Source: an uncultured Bacillota bacterium
GTDB taxonomy: Bacteria > Bacillota > Clostridia > Peptostreptococcales > Anaerovoracaceae
Assembly: GCA_958448635.1 (NCBI GenBank)
Contig: CAUDEQ010000076.1
Location: 1 to 8,507, forward strand
Direction: 5' to 3'
DNA length: 8,507 nucleotides
Of this stretch, positions 6,405 to 8,507 are shown piece by piece. Made by a program: the position numbers and the translations under genes. The notes below the pieces were generated by a model. That model was not told the DNA's origin. It searched no databases and saw only the letters and a list, made by a program, of their open reading frames with translations. Each line of letters opens with the position of its first letter. Positions within the stretch are counted from its first letter, which is position 1.

Positions 6405-7376
6405 ATGAAAAATTATGATTTTAGCTTTAACGAAGTGAATATTGCGTATGAGAGAATTAAGAGCTATTTGCAGGAAACCCCATTGGTGCAATCTTTTTTC
6501 CTTGACGATCAGCATCGAAAATATTTTTTTAAGCTTGAAACATTGCAACGAACAAAAAGCTTTAAGGTAAGGGGCGCATTGAACAAAATGCTGTCCATGA
6601 CAGCCGAAGAACGTAAACATGGTGTAATAACCATATCATCCGGGAATCACGGATGTGCTGTGGGATATGCTGCTTCACTTCTTGGAATAGAAAAAGTGGT
6701 AGTGATCGTTCCGGAAACATCGCCTGAAAGCAAGGTGAAAAAGATTAAATTTTTCGGTGCTGAAATCATTCAGCACGGACGGAATAATGATGAGGCTTGG
6801 AAATGGGGGATGGACTATATAAGTAAAACGAATATGACATATATTGATTCCTATTACGAAGATATCAAGGTGTATGGAGGTCAGGGGACAACTGCCATAG
6901 AGCTGTTAAGGCAGAATCCGGATATCGATACGATTATAGTGCCTCTTGGCGGAGGCAGCTTGTTGACCGGAACGGCGGTGGCGGCAAAAGCGTTAAAGCC
7001 TGATGTAAGGGTAATAGGCATACAGACAGCTGCCTGTCCGGCCTTCATTAAGGCATATGAGGATAATGTGTTTTACAAAGAGTATCCGACGGAGGAAACT
7101 ATATGTGATTCTCTAGTTGGAGGTGTGGGAGCACTGAGTTATGCGGTGATAAAAGATTATGTAGATGATTTGATCGCTGTATCTGAGGACAGCATCGGCA
7201 GAGCTGTTAGCTATATGGCCAAAGAGGAAAAAATAATTGCAGAACCGGGAAGCTGCACTACTGTTGCAGCTGTTATGGAGCATAGAGAAAGAATAGGAGG
7301 TAAGAATATTGCACTTATTATTTCTGGAGCGAACATCGATGGGGAACTATTGGAAAAACTTATGAAAAAATACTGA
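6405..7376 (+). CDS. threonine/serine dehydratase-like PLP-dependent enzyme
   Basis: Fold-type II PLP enzyme of 323 residues, close in length to catabolic threonine ammonia-lyase, which converts threonine to 2-oxobutanoate and ammonia. Visible features are RTKSFKVRGA with the Schiff-base lysine (K54), the SGNHG loop (79-83), VYGGQGTTAIEL (156-167), the PLP phosphate-binding glycine loop PLGGGSLLTG (180-189), EPGS (280-283) and SGANID near the C-terminus (307-312). There is no C-terminal ACT domain, so feedback control like that of biosynthetic IlvA is unlikely. The frame is open to 6294; ATG 6405 is chosen because AAAGGAGG (6386-6393) lies upstream, with a rather long 11-nt gap, and because homology starts there. 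Base composition is more AT-rich than the minus-strand block, a weak hint of different ancestry. It could instead act on serine or another hydroxyamino acid, such as in the EutB subgroup; the exact substrate is open. Confidence 0.85.
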   Translation: MKNYDFSFNEVNIAYERIKSYLQETPLVQSFFLDDQHRKYFFKLETLQRTKSFKVRGALNKMLSMTAEERKHGVITISSGNHGCAVGYAASLLGIEKVVVIVPETSPESKVKKIKFFGAEIIQHGRNNDEAWKWGMDYISKTNMTYIDSYYEDIKVYGGQGTTAIELLRQNPDIDTIIVPLGGGSLLTGTAVAAKALKPDVRVIGIQTAACPAFIKAYEDNVFYKEYPTEETICDSLVGGVGALSYAVIKDYVDDLIAVSEDSIGRAVSYMAKEEKIIAEPGSCTTVAAVMEHRERIGGKNIALIISGANIDGELLEKLMKKY

Positions 7377-7406
7377 TGATTTCTCGATAGTGGTAAAAAT
7401 CAGGCA

Positions 7407-7429
7407 GTGTGAAACTTTTTCTGTAAATA
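7407..7429. repeat. left terminal inverted repeat of the IS256-family element
   Basis: The outer end GTGTGAA and the inner TCTGTAAATA match the reverse complement of 8428-8450 (GTATGAA and TCTGTAAATA) at the same spacing; the central six bases differ. The outer boundary is inferred from this match. Confidence 0.65.
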
Positions 7430-7442
7430 TGTAATTGAAGGG

Positions 7443-7456
7443 TTCTTCTATGATAA
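7443..7456. repeat. subterminal 14-bp inverted repeat, left copy
   Basis: TTCTTCTATGATAA is the exact reverse complement of 8411-8424. It lies just inside the terminal repeat, and with its partner it confirms the element's limits. Confidence 0.75.
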
Positions 7457-7482
7457 AATCTAATTAATAGGGGCCTTTTATT

Positions 7483-8351
7483 ATAGCAAAACAGAAGAAA
7501 CCTGTACATCGGGTACAAATGACAGAAGGAAAACGTAACATTATCTATCAGCTCCTGGAGGAATACAATATCCAGACAGCTGAAGATATCCAGGATGCTC
7601 TGAAAGATCTTCTGGGCGGAACGGTCAAAGAAACGATGGAAGCAGAAATGGATGATCATCTCGGATACGAAAAACCTGAGCGTTCCGATAACGATGATTA
7701 CCGCAATGGTTACAAACGCAAACGTGTAAACAGCAACTATGGTTCCATGGAGATCGAGGTCCCTCAGGATCGAAAATCCACATTCTGGCCTCAAGTCGTA
7801 AAGAAGCGTCAGAAAGATATTTCAGATATCGACCAGAAGATCATTTCCATGTATGCCAAGTGGATGACCACCAGACAGATCTCTGAAACGATTGAGGATA
7901 TTTACGGTTTTGAAACCTCAGAGGGATTTATTTCTGATGTGACAGATAAGATCCTTCCTCAGATTGAAGACTGGAAGAACCGTCCACTAGATGAAGTATA
8001 TCCGATTCTTTTTATCGACGCGATCCACTATTCTGTTTGGGACAATGGACACCCAAATATCCGAATTCCATGAAACGCTGGAAAGATAACTGGGATGCCA
8101 TTTCTCCGATTTTCAAATTTTCATCAGACGTCCGGAAGGTCATCTATACAACCAACGCCATAGAATCGTTGAATTCCACCTATCGGAGATTAAGCCGGCA
8201 GAGAAGCGTATTTCCAAGCGATACAGCGTTGCTGAAAGCCCTGTATCTGGCTACCTTTGAAGCCACAAAAAGATGGACTGCCACTATCCGGAACTGGGGT
8301 CAGGTCTACGGTGAACTGAGTATTATGTATGAAGGAAGGCTTCCGGAATAA
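7483..8351 (+). pseudogene. IS256-family (mutator type) transposase, start lost, internal deletion and frameshift
   Basis: The product resembles the DDE transposases of IS256. The frame reads (ATA)AKQKKPVHRVQMTEGKR; relatives begin MAKQKK, so the ATG appears changed to ATA at 7483. The next in-frame ATG is 7519. The N-terminal half (MEAEMDDHLGYEK, YRNGYKRKRV, then FIDAIHYSV with the first catalytic Asp) runs to DNG at 8041-8049. There the sequence jumps to WTPKYPNSMKRW in another frame and continues through YTTNAIESLN (with the catalytic Glu) to YEGRLPE and a stop at 8349-8351. About 120-130 residues, including the second catalytic Asp, are missing by comparison with the usual length of about 400. 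The old frame ends at TGA 8071-8073. At the junction AATGGA (8044-8049) probably fits both parent flanks, as expected for deletion between short direct repeats. The enzyme must be inactive. Confidence 0.88.
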
Positions 8352-8375
8352 AAAGAACAGCCTGGCTAAAACAAA

Positions 8376-8405
8376 GGTGGAGTGCCAATTTTAAAGCATT
8401 CCACC
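8376..8405. terminator. strong hairpin inside the 3' end of the IS element
   Basis: GGTGGAGTGC (8376-8385) pairs with GCATTCCACC (8396-8405) over 10 bp with one G-U pair and a 10-nt AT-rich loop. It lies 25 bp after the transposase stop. No clear T-run follows (CACTCTTAT), so it may be a weak terminator or a structure typical of the element's end. Confidence 0.5.
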
Positions 8406-8410
8406 CACTC

Positions 8411-8424
8411 TTATCATAGAAGAA
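8411..8424. repeat. subterminal 14-bp inverted repeat, right copy
   Basis: TTATCATAGAAGAA is the exact reverse complement of 7443-7456. Confidence 0.75.
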
Positions 8425-8427
8425 TCC

Positions 8428-8450
8428 TATTTACAGACTTTTCTTCATAC
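8428..8450. repeat. right terminal inverted repeat of the IS256-family element
   Basis: Starts with TATTTACAGA and ends with TTCATAC, matching 7407-7429 in reverse complement except for the centre and one base near the end. Confidence 0.65.
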
Positions 8451-8491
8451 ATGGGGGTGCGGACAAAAACCTGGACACATATAGGGCTCTG

Positions 8492-8507
8492 AAAGGAGTA
8501 ATTGATG
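8492..8507 (+). CDS. start of a gene leaving the window (ribosome binding site and ATG only)
   Basis: AAAGGAG (8492-8498) is followed by 6 nt and ATG (8505-8507), the last bases of the window. This is a textbook translation start, so a plus-strand gene probably begins here. The product cannot be known. The DNA just before it has GGACA twice (8461-8465 and 8473-8477), which may be the end of another mobile element. Confidence 0.4.

Larger units (their letters stand above)
7407..8450 (+). mobile_element. degenerate IS256-family insertion sequence
   Basis: A 1044-bp element bounded by imperfect terminal inverted repeats (7407-7429 and 8428-8450), with a second, perfect 14-bp inverted pair further in. 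It carries one broken mutator-type (IS256) transposase. Complete relatives are, from family knowledge, about 0.35-0.4 kb longer because their transposase is intact. The 8 bp outside the two ends (ATCAGGCA and ATGGGGGT) do not match, so no target-site duplication is visible. It cannot move on its own unless a related transposase acts in trans. It sits 30 bp after the dehydratase stop. Confidence 0.82.

Noticed and set aside
1..8507. CRISPR array, toxin-antitoxin pair, retron, phage defence system or biosynthetic cluster
   Set aside because: No regular repeats with spacers, no reverse transcriptase, nuclease or synthase motifs. MazG here is the housekeeping pyrophosphohydrolase and has no MazEF partners.

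Overview
The window looks like chromosomal DNA from an anaerobic, probably Clostridia-type Firmicute. This rests on strong AGGAGG-like ribosome binding sites, the gene families present (PucR regulator, LarE, stand-alone MazG, DMT permease) and an IS256-family transposase of a type I associate with Lachnospiraceae and relatives. That placement is inference; no marker gene is present.

Layout. Positions 1-395 (+) hold the C-terminal part of an NAD(P)H-hydrate epimerase (YjeF N-terminal domain) whose frame is broken by a TAA. A bidirectional hairpin terminator (416-452) separates it from a convergent block of five minus-strand genes. In transcription order these are a PucR-family regulator (4644-3469), an EamA/DMT permease (3418-2453), an HD-domain phosphohydrolase (2387-1836), the sulfur transferase LarE (1777-920) and a MazG nucleotide pyrophosphohydrolase (942-520). 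Gaps are 40-65 bp and the last two genes overlap, so a single operon is plausible. A good sigma-A-type promoter lies upstream of pucR.

Divergent from pucR is a sugar phosphate isomerase/epimerase-like TIM-barrel gene (4984-5751) split by an in-frame TAG. The 339-bp divergent region carries promoter elements and a palindrome (ATAGGT-TTT-ACCTAT) that may be an operator. A 650-bp AT-rich stretch follows with no convincing gene. After it comes an intact threonine/serine dehydratase-like PLP enzyme (6405-7376, +), then a degenerate IS256-family element (7407-8450). The transposase of that element has lost its start codon and the middle of its catalytic domain. The last bases contain a ribosome binding site and ATG of a gene that leaves the window.

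How it fits together. The minus-strand block mixes housekeeping and clean-up functions (MazG, HD hydrolase), cofactor synthesis (LarE, for the nickel-pincer nucleotide), a permease and a local regulator. No single pathway ties them together. The plus strand shows decay: two genes with in-frame stops and one dead insertion sequence. I found no convincing undescribed system. The best leads are the two nonsense-interrupted genes and a shared CCTATAT/ATATAGG-type motif near the pucR, isomerase and dehydratase starts.
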